Source: Acidobacteriaceae bacterium
Lineage (GTDB): Bacteria > Acidobacteriota > Terriglobia > Terriglobales > Acidobacteriaceae
Length of the DNA stretch: 48,201 nt
Direction: 5' to 3'
Assembly: GCA_025356095.1 (NCBI GenBank)
Contig: JANXUR010000004.1
Location: 1 to 48,201, forward strand
Shown here: positions 41,558 to 48,201 of the stretch, piece after piece
Numbering within the stretch: the first letter of the stretch is position 1
Layout: every line of letters starts with the position of its first letter
Position numbers and translations under genes: made by a program
Notes under the pieces: generated by a model
Database searches by the model: none
The model's input: the letters and a program-made list of their open reading frames with translations, nothing else
What the model was told of the DNA's origin: nothing

Positions 41558-41976
41558 GCGTTACTAGGCACGTGATTGAGGACCTTATCCCGGTGTATTT
41601 GGCAGGCGATGCTTCGGGCGACACCAAGCGGCTGGTCGAGGAATTTTTGGCGGGCGATCCTGAAGTGGCGCGTCAGGTGGAAGAGCAGAGGCGCGCCTAC
41701 TCGCTGCCGCCGGTGCAGGCGGAGCTGACGCCAGGCGCAGCCGTAGAAGTGCGAGCGCTGGAGAAAACGAAGGCGCATCTACGCAAGCGCAGCCGGCTGC
41801 AGGCATTCGCCATTCTGTTCACCGGACTTCCATTGGCATTTGTATACCAGCACGGACGCGTGGCGTGGACGATGTGGCGCGATGCGCCCACCGAGGCACT
41901 AATCTTCTTACTCTGCGCGCTGGGCTGCTGGGTGGCATGGTTTGCGGGGGGGCGCAGGCTGCGGGCTGGCCTTTAG
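41554..41976 (+). CDS. putative anti-sigma factor without zinc-finger cysteines
   Basis: A 140-residue protein coupled to the sigma gene. The N-terminal part HVIEDLIPVYLAGDASGDTKRLVEEFLAGDPEVARQVE has the spacing of a zf-HC2 anti-sigma domain, but the Cys-x-x-Cys ligands are missing; only His6 is kept. Two hydrophobic segments (about residues 85-105 and 115-135) place it in the inner membrane. It would sequester the sigma factor by a metal-free version of the fold. Moderate for role, based mainly on the overlap. Confidence 0.75.
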   Translation: MSVTRHVIEDLIPVYLAGDASGDTKRLVEEFLAGDPEVARQVEEQRRAYSLPPVQAELTPGAAVEVRALEKTKAHLRKRSRLQAFAILFTGLPLAFVYQHGRVAWTMWRDAPTEALIFLLCALGCWVAWFAGGRRLRAGL

Positions 41977-42029
41977 GCCAACCCGCGCTATACTGGGCGT
42001 CGCTGTAACGTTTTTCAGGAGAGTTCGCT

Positions 42030-43067
42030 CTGGGCAAAGATACTCAGTTGCATGTTGCGGTGGTGGGCGCGGGCGCGTTTGGCAAGAACCACGCCCGCGT
42101 CTATCACACTCTTTCGCTGGAAGATCCCTCCCTCCGTCTCGCGGCCGTCATTGACGCGGACGCCGATCGCGCCGCCGCCATCGCCGCCGAGTTCGGCGCC
42201 CAGCCCTTCACCTCCGTCGCCGCCGCACTGGCCGGGGGCAAGCTGGACGCAGCCTCCGTCGCCGTGCCTACCATCCATCACCTCGCCGTGGCGCGCGAGC
42301 TGATGCAGGCTGGCGTGGATGTACTGATCGAAAAGCCCATTGCCTCTACCGTCGCAGAAGCGGATGAGTTGGCGGCAGTCGCTCACCAGCACGGCCGGGT
42401 CGTGCAAGTCGGCCACTTGGAGCGCTTCAATCCAGCGGTAAGGGCGACGGTGCCGCTCATCACCACCCCCATGTTTTTCGAGGTGCATCGGCTTAGCATT
42501 TTTACCCCGCGCTCGCTCGATGTGGACGTGGTGCTCGACCTGATGATTCACGACCTCGACATCGTGCTCTCACTGGTCAACTCGCCCGTGCGCGAGGTCC
42601 GCGCCGTCGGTCTGCCCATCCTCACCGAGAAAGTGGACATCGCCAACGTGCGGCTGGAGTTCGACTCCGGCTGCATTGCCAACCTTACGGCGAGCCGGGT
42701 TTCCACCGAGCGCGTGCGCAAGCTGCGCTTCTTCCAGCCGCACCAGTACATTTCTGTGGATTACGGCCGTCAGGACGTGCTGGCGTTCACGGTGGAGAGC
42801 GATGCATCTGCCTCGGTGATGAGCCAGTTGCTGGCGGGCAGCGAACCTACGCCGAATCCGCAGATTCACATGTCGCGACCGCCAATTCAAGCCGAAGAGC
42901 CGCTCACGGCAGAGATTAAGGCATTCCTCAATTCGGTGCGGGAGCGATCGGTGCCGGTGGTTCCGCTGCAAGATGGCCGCCGCGCACTTGCGCTGGCGTT
43001 GCAGGTGCTGGAGGAAATTGCCGAGCATAGCCAACGCGCAGGGCTAGCCAAGCTGATGCAGAGCTAG
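42030..43067 (+). CDS. Gfo/Idh/MocA-family oxidoreductase
   Basis: About 345 residues. Rossmann motif VVGAGAFGKNHARVYH at the N-terminus, EKPIAST (Lys) and MIHDLDIVLSL (catalytic His) are typical. I place the start at CTG 42030 because AGGAG (42017-42021) is 8 bases before it; the next possible start, TTG at 42048, is 26 bases away and leaves out MGKDTQ. Several lipid A clusters hold a Gfo/Idh enzyme, GnnA, that oxidises UDP-GlcNAc at C3 for a later amination. Here it lies 1.6 kb past lpxI and no GnnB-type aminotransferase is present. A GnnA role is possible, not shown. Confidence 0.8.
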   Translation: MGKDTQLHVAVVGAGAFGKNHARVYHTLSLEDPSLRLAAVIDADADRAAAIAAEFGAQPFTSVAAALAGGKLDAASVAVPTIHHLAVARELMQAGVDVLIEKPIASTVAEADELAAVAHQHGRVVQVGHLERFNPAVRATVPLITTPMFFEVHRLSIFTPRSLDVDVVLDLMIHDLDIVLSLVNSPVREVRAVGLPILTEKVDIANVRLEFDSGCIANLTASRVSTERVRKLRFFQPHQYISVDYGRQDVLAFTVESDASASVMSQLLAGSEPTPNPQIHMSRPPIQAEEPLTAEIKAFLNSVRERSVPVVPLQDGRRALALALQVLEEIAEHSQRAGLAKLMQS

Positions 43068-43095
43068 CCGCTGACCTAGCCGCAGAGCTAGCCGC
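43058..43095. repeat. 14-base exact repeat at 24-base period across a stop codon
   Basis: GCAGAGCTAGCCGC at 43058-43071, which contains the Gfo/Idh TAG, recurs exactly at 43082-43095. Confidence 0.85.
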
Positions 43096-43136
43096 CAAGC
43101 CGCGGAAAGCACTTCACAGCGGCAAAGGAACCACAC

Positions 43137-43484
43137 TCAGAGAATCACAATGGTGATGCCGCGGTTGCCTCGTCCCCAGTCGGCGTCTTGCTTCAGACCG
43201 GGATGCTGCTTGACCAGCCCCCAAGCGTCGGCATCGGCCATGCGCCAGTTCTCGCCGAAGATCGCGTGACGCACTTGGCCGTCGCGCTGCAACTTCGTCA
43301 AGGTGGCGCCTAGAGCGGAGCGCAGACTGCCACCCACGCCGCTGGAACCGTAGCCGTGGATGATCTTGAGGCCGAATTCGCGGGCGGCGCGGGCACGGGT
43401 AAGTTCCGCAGCCAATCGGCTACGCGCCTGCTCCACGCTAGGCATTCCGTCTTCCAGATTGACAATGCGCAAGGTGGCTGCCAT
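43137..43484 (-). CDS. Smr-domain protein
   Basis: A 115-residue protein with an Smr-type motif LKIIHGYGSSGVGGSLRSAL (the G-x-G-x-x-S-x-x-x-L pattern of MutS2/Smr nucleases). The N-terminal half EQARSRLAAELTRARAAREFG is a helix before the domain. It may be a stand-alone DNA or RNA endonuclease. No Shine-Dalgarno is seen. Leftward, between the Gfo/Idh and TonB-like genes. Confidence 0.78.
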   Translation of the reverse strand: MAATLRIVNLEDGMPSVEQARSRLAAELTRARAAREFGLKIIHGYGSSGVGGSLRSALGATLTKLQRDGQVRHAIFGENWRMADADAWGLVKQHPGLKQDADWGRGNRGITIVIL

Positions 43485-43729
43485 GGCTTTGTGAGTCTCC
43501 GCCTAGAGACTATTGTGATTTTAGCGCGGCTGGCGACGCGGCGCTTGCCGCGTGCATCTAACTGAAATCACCACTGCGTCCCTAGCATCGCTTAGGAAAA
43601 TTGGGCACCCAGTTCATATCCAGCGGCGGGAATGAGAGAATAGTAAGACGTTGAATTCAGAGTGTAATTTCCGCTCTCCGCAGGGAGCCGTAGGACAAAT
43701 CTGCATTTTGTTCGTCTGATATTTGATCA

Positions 43730-44854
43730 GTGCCGCCAGCAAAACCCTTGAAATTTCCCAGCCCCATTCCGCCGCCTGACGAGCTCGACCCACTTGACCC
43801 TAGCGCCGAGAGCGGCCCTAGCCGCGATCAGTTGGACTTGTTTACCGAGCCCCAGATTCCCGGCTCACCGTTTGGCACGCCCGAAGATGCCTTCCACTTG
43901 TTGCTGGAAGCACAAGATGAGTTGCAGGCAGCGCGCCGCCGCGAAGCGCTGTGGATCTCCATTGCCGTCCATGCGGTGCTGATTTTGATTTTGGTGAACC
44001 TTGGGTTCCTCTCCAGCCTGTTTCCGGCGCGTAAGCCGCTAGCCGTAATGACGCCGAGCGATGTGTTGAATCAAAAAGACCTTACCTATCTGGAACTGCC
44101 ACCGGACCAACTGAAGCAACTGAAGCCGCCTGATACCAATGTAATTTCAGACAAAAACCGCATTTCGGCGTCGCTGCACCCTGACCAGAAGATGCTGAAG
44201 CAGATGCGGGATAGCGCGCCTCCGCAGCCGCAAGGGCCGCAACAGCCGCAAATGCCAGCACCCCAACCACAGGGGCAGCCGGAGCAATCGCAAAATCAGC
44301 CGCAACCGTCGGTGACGCAGCAGGAAGCTCCTCCCGAGGATGCCAAGCTGCAAGTGCCGGTGGCGAAGCCCAGCTTTAAGACGGGCGGCTCGGCGGGCTC
44401 AGTGTTAGACCAAGCCACGCGCCATGTGGCAGAGAACCGCGGTGGTGGCAGCGGCGGGTCGTATGGCGACTTTGGCCGCGCCCAGCCCGGCGGTGGCCGC
44501 GAAGCCGCAGGCGTGGAAATCCTCAGCGACACCATGGGCGTGGACTTTGGCCCCTACCTGCAGCGGGTGAAGCACGCCGTGGAGGGCAACTGGTACGCCG
44601 TGATTCCAGAAATCGCCAAACCACCGCTGCTGCGGGAAGGCAATGTGGTGATTGACTTCGTGATCCTGAAGGACGGCCGTGTGGCCGGGATGCGCGTGGC
44701 GGGGCCGTCCGGCGAATCGTCATTTGACCGCGCAGCCTGGAGCGGCATTTCCGCGTCGAATCCATTTCCGCCTCTGCCTGCGGAGTTTCGTGGAGAATAT
44801 CTACAGTTGCGCTTCCACTTTTTCTATAACCCCAAGGCTGGCGAATTGCGGTAG
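43730..44854 (+). CDS. TonB-family energy-transducer-like protein
   Basis: A 374-residue protein: a cytoplasmic arm of about 70 residues (Pro/Asp-rich), one transmembrane helix (about 75-95, SIAVHAVLILILVNLGFL), a Pro/Gln-rich periplasmic spacer (about 160-215) and a C-terminal TonB-like domain with NVVIDFVILKDGRVAGMRVAGPSGESSFDRAAWSGI. No ExbB/ExbD genes nearby. Start GTG at 43730; a TTG at 43748 is an alternative and neither has a ribosome binding site. It may energise outer-membrane receptors or act in other envelope work. Confidence 0.82.
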   Translation: MPPAKPLKFPSPIPPPDELDPLDPSAESGPSRDQLDLFTEPQIPGSPFGTPEDAFHLLLEAQDELQAARRREALWISIAVHAVLILILVNLGFLSSLFPARKPLAVMTPSDVLNQKDLTYLELPPDQLKQLKPPDTNVISDKNRISASLHPDQKMLKQMRDSAPPQPQGPQQPQMPAPQPQGQPEQSQNQPQPSVTQQEAPPEDAKLQVPVAKPSFKTGGSAGSVLDQATRHVAENRGGGSGGSYGDFGRAQPGGGREAAGVEILSDTMGVDFGPYLQRVKHAVEGNWYAVIPEIAKPPLLREGNVVIDFVILKDGRVAGMRVAGPSGESSFDRAAWSGISASNPFPPLPAEFRGEYLQLRFHFFYNPKAGELR

Positions 44855-45062
44855 CTCAGTCTGGCCTTCGGGGAGCGTGGTTCCCCAAGCAGGCTTGCGG
44901 ATGCAGAAACGGTAGAGCGGGACTTCCGGTATTTGCAAGAGCTGGAGGGAGTGACGGTTCAGGCTCGGCACGGCTGCGAATTCTTACCCTACTATAGTTA
45001 TTTAATAACAAAACATTGATTTTGGCCTGCGCTTTGCGCCCGCTTTTCGTCAACGACAATCG

Positions 45063-45095
45063 CCGCCCTGTCCGCAATTGCGCGGATCAGGGCGG
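45063..45095. terminator. hairpin between convergent TonB-like and M13 genes
   Basis: CCGCCCTG/CAGGGCGG and TCCGC/GCGGA stack with one bulged T and an AATTGC loop. It lies 208 bases past the TonB-like stop and 40 bases past the M13 stop. No clear U-tract. The AT-rich palindrome GTTATTTAATAAC is just to the left (near 44997). Confidence 0.5.
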
Positions 45096-45135
45096 GGTAC
45101 TCGGGTGCTATGAATCGCCGTCCTCATCTACTCAT

Positions 45136-47166
45136 CTACCAGACTCGGCAACGCTCCTTGGGAGCCATGGGCGTGCCCGCAGCGCAGTGGAAGGCTTGCT
45201 GGAACTGAGGCATATTCACTAATACGCCGTTGGCCCGATACTTTTCTGGCGAGTGCGGGTCGGTGGTTGCCCGCGTCCGCTTCTCTTCCTCGCGCTCGTT
45301 GGTGCACCAGCTTTGCGCGTAGCCAACAAAGAATCGCTGCTCTGGGGTAAAGTCTTCGGCGGACTCCAGGTGCTTATCCTTTTCCGCACCTTGCCAGGCC
45401 ACGTAAGCAAGAATCAGGCCGCCCAGGTCGGCGACATCCTCCCCGAGCGTCAATTTGCCGTTGATTTTTATATCGTCCACGATCGTGTAACCCGAATACT
45501 GCGTTGAGATGCAGGCAGCGCGCTTCTCAAACTCCTTGGCATCTTCGGGCGTCCACCATTCCTTCAGGTTGCCTTCGGCATCGTAGCGGCGGCCTTGGTC
45601 GTCGAAGCCGTGCGTAAGTTCGTGGCCGATGGTGCCCCCCGTGTTGCCGTAATTTGGGGCATCATCTTCGGCAGGGTCAAACAGCGGCGGCTGCAAAATG
45701 CCAGCGGGAAAGTTGATGTCGTTCATCTGCGGGTTGTAATAGGCATTCACGGTGGGCGGAGTCATGCCCCATTCGCCTCGGTCGAGTGGCTGGCCGATTT
45801 TCTGCAACTGGCGTTGAAACTCAAACTTACCCGCTCGCTGCGAGTTGCCGGCGAAGTCGCCACGCACTACTTCTACAGCAGAATAGTCGCGCCACTTATC
45901 GGGATAGCCAATCTTGTTTGCCACGGAGTGCAGTTTTTCCAGACCACGCTTCCGGGTAGGGGCAGACATCCAATCGAGGGTGGAGATATCCTGCTCCATG
46001 GCAGTTTCAATACGATGCACCATGTCCACTACGCGAGCTTTTTGATCGGCCGTAAAGTATTTTTCGGCGTAGGCCTGACCCAGCGCTTCGCCAAGATCGC
46101 CATCTACATAGCGTACACAGCGCTTCCAGCGTGGTTGCAGTTGCTGCGCGCCGCGCAATACCTTGCCATAGAACTCGAACCGTTCCTCCACAAATGCCGC
46201 CGAAAGAGCTTCAGACTGCATGTGCGTCAGGTGCCAGCGCAGATAGGTCTTCCAGTGAGCCAGCGGCTCAGTCTGCAACTGCGTGTTCAATGTCTTAAAG
46301 AAGTTCGGAGCATCCACATTGAGCGCGCGGTGAGTATCCACGCCCAGCGCCTTGAAGTATTCGTTCCAGTGGATGGCGGGCGCCAGCGCCGCAAGCTGTG
46401 CCACCGTCATCTTGTGGTAGGTGTTATCCGGGTCACGGCGTTCCACGCGGGTCTGCGACCCCTTCGCCAGCGCCGTCTCAATGCGCAGCACCACTGCGGC
46501 ATTCATCTTGGCCACGGCAGGCTTATCGCCGAGCAAGGCAAAGGTGTGGGTGACGTGTTGCAAGTACGCCGCTTTGGTCTCCAGCGACTTCTTGTCCGTC
46601 TTTAGGTAGAAGTCGCGGTCGGGCATGCCGAGGCCACCCTGATCCGCATCGGCGATGAATTCAGTGGAATTTTTGGCATCCTGCGTGGAGCCGAAATTGA
46701 ACAGGGGCCCGCTGCCCATGCGCTGATGGAAGTCAGCGATTAGGGGAGTGATCTCGGCCTTGGACTTGAGCGCTGCAATGCGGCCAAGGTCAGCTTGGAT
46801 CGGGGCAGCGCCCTTATCTTCGGCAGCCTTTTCGTCCATGCAGGCGGCATAGTAGTCGCCCGCCTTTTGCTGATAGGGCGCCCGGTTGGGGTTGGGTTGT
46901 GCCAGGTCGTCCAGCAAGCTACGCAGCCGCTCGCGGGTTTCGTCGCTCACTTTGGAGTAGGCGCTCCAATTGCTCTGGTCGGCGGGAATGGGGTTCGCCT
47001 TCATCCAGCCACCGCAACTGAAGGTGTAAAAGTCGGTGCAGGGATCCACTGTGCGGTCGAGCGAAGTGGCATCCAGCACCGGCTTGGGCTTTTCGGTTTG
47101 CGCCAAAGCAAGCAACGGCAGAGTCATAAGAGCGAGCAGAAAAAGAGCAGAACGGCGTACACGCAT
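45136..47166 (-). CDS. M13-family zinc metallopeptidase (neprilysin/PepO-like)
   Basis: A 676-residue secreted endopeptidase. Signal peptide to about residue 22 (FLLALMTLPLLALAQ). Zinc site HELTH at about 515-519 and the third ligand Glu in GEDVADLGG near 576; NAYYNPQMNDINFPAGILQPPLF precedes the active site. Length is normal for M13. The C-terminal CRVW end, including a conserved Cys and Trp, is complete. I used the ATG at 47164-47166 because GGAGGG is about 7 bases upstream; an ATG 24 bases earlier adds eight residues to the signal peptide. It degrades oligopeptides in the periplasm or outside. Confidence 0.92.
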   Translation of the reverse strand: MRVRRSALFLLALMTLPLLALAQTEKPKPVLDATSLDRTVDPCTDFYTFSCGGWMKANPIPADQSNWSAYSKVSDETRERLRSLLDDLAQPNPNRAPYQQKAGDYYAACMDEKAAEDKGAAPIQADLGRIAALKSKAEITPLIADFHQRMGSGPLFNFGSTQDAKNSTEFIADADQGGLGMPDRDFYLKTDKKSLETKAAYLQHVTHTFALLGDKPAVAKMNAAVVLRIETALAKGSQTRVERRDPDNTYHKMTVAQLAALAPAIHWNEYFKALGVDTHRALNVDAPNFFKTLNTQLQTEPLAHWKTYLRWHLTHMQSEALSAAFVEERFEFYGKVLRGAQQLQPRWKRCVRYVDGDLGEALGQAYAEKYFTADQKARVVDMVHRIETAMEQDISTLDWMSAPTRKRGLEKLHSVANKIGYPDKWRDYSAVEVVRGDFAGNSQRAGKFEFQRQLQKIGQPLDRGEWGMTPPTVNAYYNPQMNDINFPAGILQPPLFDPAEDDAPNYGNTGGTIGHELTHGFDDQGRRYDAEGNLKEWWTPEDAKEFEKRAACISTQYSGYTIVDDIKINGKLTLGEDVADLGGLILAYVAWQGAEKDKHLESAEDFTPEQRFFVGYAQSWCTNEREEEKRTRATTDPHSPEKYRANGVLVNMPQFQQAFHCAAGTPMAPKERCRVW

Positions 47167-47660
47167 CAGGGCCCTCCGGCAGAAACGCACGCCTCAGCGT
47201 GCCGCAACCAGTGTAGAGGAAGACTCCAGCCACCCAAAGCGTAGGCCGCCGGTGGTGCGCTGGCTGCCCCACGTCTCGTTCGGTTTCTGGAGGCCGCCCG
47301 ACCTTCCGGCACGATCCGGCCCCCATCTCAACCGCGTGGAGCCGGACTCCCTCGCCTGCCCTTGGGGATGCAGTCCCGAAAACGCCCCGCCAGGTGAGCT
47401 ACCCCGACAGCCGCAGATAACCCAGGTCATGGGTGCACCTGCCTGCCAATCTGTTCCTAAATGGCGCGGGATGGCGCTAAGTGAGATATCACATACCGCC
47501 CGCGCTCCCTGCTGAATTTTTCGATTGACACCCAGATGAATGCGGCACACACTCCGTATTGTGCTTGAGGTTCGCATCGGCAGCCCCGCTGCCGATGCCG
47601 AACCGACCCCAGGGGCAATAACCTTCGTGTGTCTTTCGAAATTCAGTAAGGGAGCATGAT
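47167..47660. other. long intergenic region before the right-edge pair
   Basis: No gene found. It holds a TTGACA-like -35 at 47525-47530 with a weak CACACT at 17 bases, and a very stable hairpin at 47569-47604 in what would be the leader of the next gene. Confidence 0.45.
47569..47604 (+). other. 15-pair leader hairpin before the 86-residue protein gene
   Basis: GGTTCGCATCGGCAG (47569-47583), loop CCCCG, then CTGCCGATG and CGAACC with one bulged C. It ends 57 bases before the ATG at 47661 and lacks a U-tract. Confidence 0.7.
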
Positions 47661-47921
47661 ATGGAGCCGTACGTTATAGTATTTCCCAACCAAATCTGCG
47701 GAACGGGGACGCCGCCACAGCAGCTAGAAATCACCGTAGACGGTGCTGGTATTGACAGCAACGGTAACGTTTTTGGCATTGGCTACATATATGTTTACGA
47801 CAACTCTCTGCCCCAAGCGGAAAACTTCGCCAACATCAAGGCGGGGATTGTGCAGCAGGCTGCCGCCAGCGGCATTAAGGTAGCTACCAACAACGTAACC
47901 CTGCTGATGGCGGTGAACTAA
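47661..47921 (+). CDS. small protein of unknown function, 86 aa
   Basis: An 86-residue, soluble-looking protein: EPYVIVFPNQICGTGTPPQQLEITVDGAGIDSNGNVFGIGYIYVYDNSLPQAENFANIKAGIVQQAAASG... It ends NVTLLMAVN. There is no signal peptide, no transmembrane helix and no Cys motif beyond one Cys. It reads like a small beta-rich protein. The start has GGGAG about 6 to 7 bases upstream. Its stop overlaps the next ATG by one base (TAATG), so it is translated together with a Tat-exported protein. I do not recognise the family. Confidence 0.75.
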   Translation: MEPYVIVFPNQICGTGTPPQQLEITVDGAGIDSNGNVFGIGYIYVYDNSLPQAENFANIKAGIVQQAAASGIKVATNNVTLLMAVN

Positions 47922-48201
47922 TGACTAACTCAGTCAAAACCGGACGCAGGGAGTTACTCCGCAAGCTGGCCGGGACGGCGGCGGTAGCCGGACTCGCCGC
48001 CGCGCTGCCTCGTTCCGCCCAAGCTGAGACCAGCGCGCAGGCCGACACTTCCGCCGCAAGCGGCAGCGCCACGGTGCGCGTCATCCTAGCGGACGGCGTC
48101 AGCGTGCAATGGCTGGCAGTGACCGACGGCGGCATCACGGTCGGCGGCAAAACGGCAATCAGCGGCAAGACCAGCGGCTTGAATGGTGCCATCGTCAACG
48201 C
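47921..48201 (+). CDS. Tat-exported protein, 3' end beyond the window
   Basis: The reading frame runs from ATG at 47921 to the window end (93 full codons) without a stop. The N-terminus MTNSVKTGRRELLRKLAGTAAVAGLAAALPRSAQAE is a twin-arginine signal: R-R-E-L-L, a hydrophobic Ala/Leu core, Ala-x-Ala cleavage near residue 36. After it come an Ala/Ser-rich linker and a beta-rich region with GSATVRVILADGVSVQWLAVTDGGITVGG. It would be folded in the cytoplasm and exported by Tat, possibly with a cofactor. Gene identity is unknown; the start overlaps the stop of the 86-residue gene. Confidence 0.8.
   Translation, partial: MTNSVKTGRRELLRKLAGTAAVAGLAAALPRSAQAETSAQADTSAASGSATVRVILADGVSVQWLAVTDGGITVGGKTAISGKTSGLNGAIVN

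Noticed and set aside
45595-46605. 336-codon plus-strand frame inside the M13 peptidase
   Set aside because: Antisense shadow; the M13 zinc site and signal peptide identify the real strand.

Overview
The window (roughly 60% GC by eye) looks like chromosomal DNA of a free-living, Gram-negative, diderm bacterium. It carries lipid A genes (fabZ, lpxA, lpxI), a TonB-like protein, a LolA-like protein, tatA with a Tat substrate, and haem genes. The mix of choice-of-anchor D/Ig-like secreted protein, orphan MacB-type permeases, DinB-like proteins, an M13 peptidase, a BNR protein paired with a MoaD-like carrier and a diheme 'reaction-centre type' cytochrome is what I would expect of an Acidobacteriota chromosome (class Terriglobia). 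That assignment is inference from gene content, not from a marker-gene comparison.

Layout. 1-3135: a likely accessory module, a DExH helicase cut by the window edge followed by a GIY-YIG nuclease gene divided by an in-phase TAA. 3136-3509: gene-free boundary. 3510-9269: a zinc alcohol dehydrogenase, two FtsX/MacB permeases separated by a 12-bp tandem array, an AIM24 protein and a LolA-like protein. 9342-13873: a divergent glycan cluster (two GT4 glycosyltransferases, a PHP-type metal hydrolase, a membrane protein). 13973-16443: hemE and a protoporphyrinogen oxidase. 16559-23484: class III aminotransferase, murJ, bactofilin, RNase R. 23545-23621: tRNA-Pro(GGG). 23684-25853: a promoter, a long structured leader and a secreted Ig/SGNH-like protein. 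25968-26646: a MerR regulator and a 27-residue Lys/Ala peptide gene with its own promoter, ribosome binding site and terminator. 26883-30967: hyuB, then an overlapping run of a PD-(D/E)XK-like nuclease, a DinB-like protein and a diheme cytochrome. 31092-36261: tdh, MoaD-like plus BNR, a small membrane protein, a GT39 transferase. 36493-38047: tatA and an M20 peptidase. 38158-43067: fabZ-lpxA-lpxI, a DinB protein, an ECF sigma/anti-sigma pair and a Gfo/Idh oxidoreductase. 43137-47166: Smr, TonB-like, M13 peptidase. 47661-48201: an 86-residue protein coupled to a Tat-exported protein that runs off the window.

Working together: fabZ, lpxA and lpxI feed lipid A synthesis, and the Gfo/Idh enzyme may modify the UDP-sugar substrate. 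murJ and bactofilin serve cell-wall growth. hemE and the oxidase make haem that c-type cytochromes such as the one at 29837 need. tatA would export the Tat substrate at the right edge. Much of the rest is housekeeping with no operon logic.

The most novel-looking points are the helicase/GIY-YIG module with its in-phase stop, the 27-residue Lys/Ala peptide, the structured leader before the Ig/SGNH-like protein, the nuclease-DinB-cytochrome overlap chain, the pair at the right edge, and a recurring pattern of short tandem duplications at or next to stop codons.
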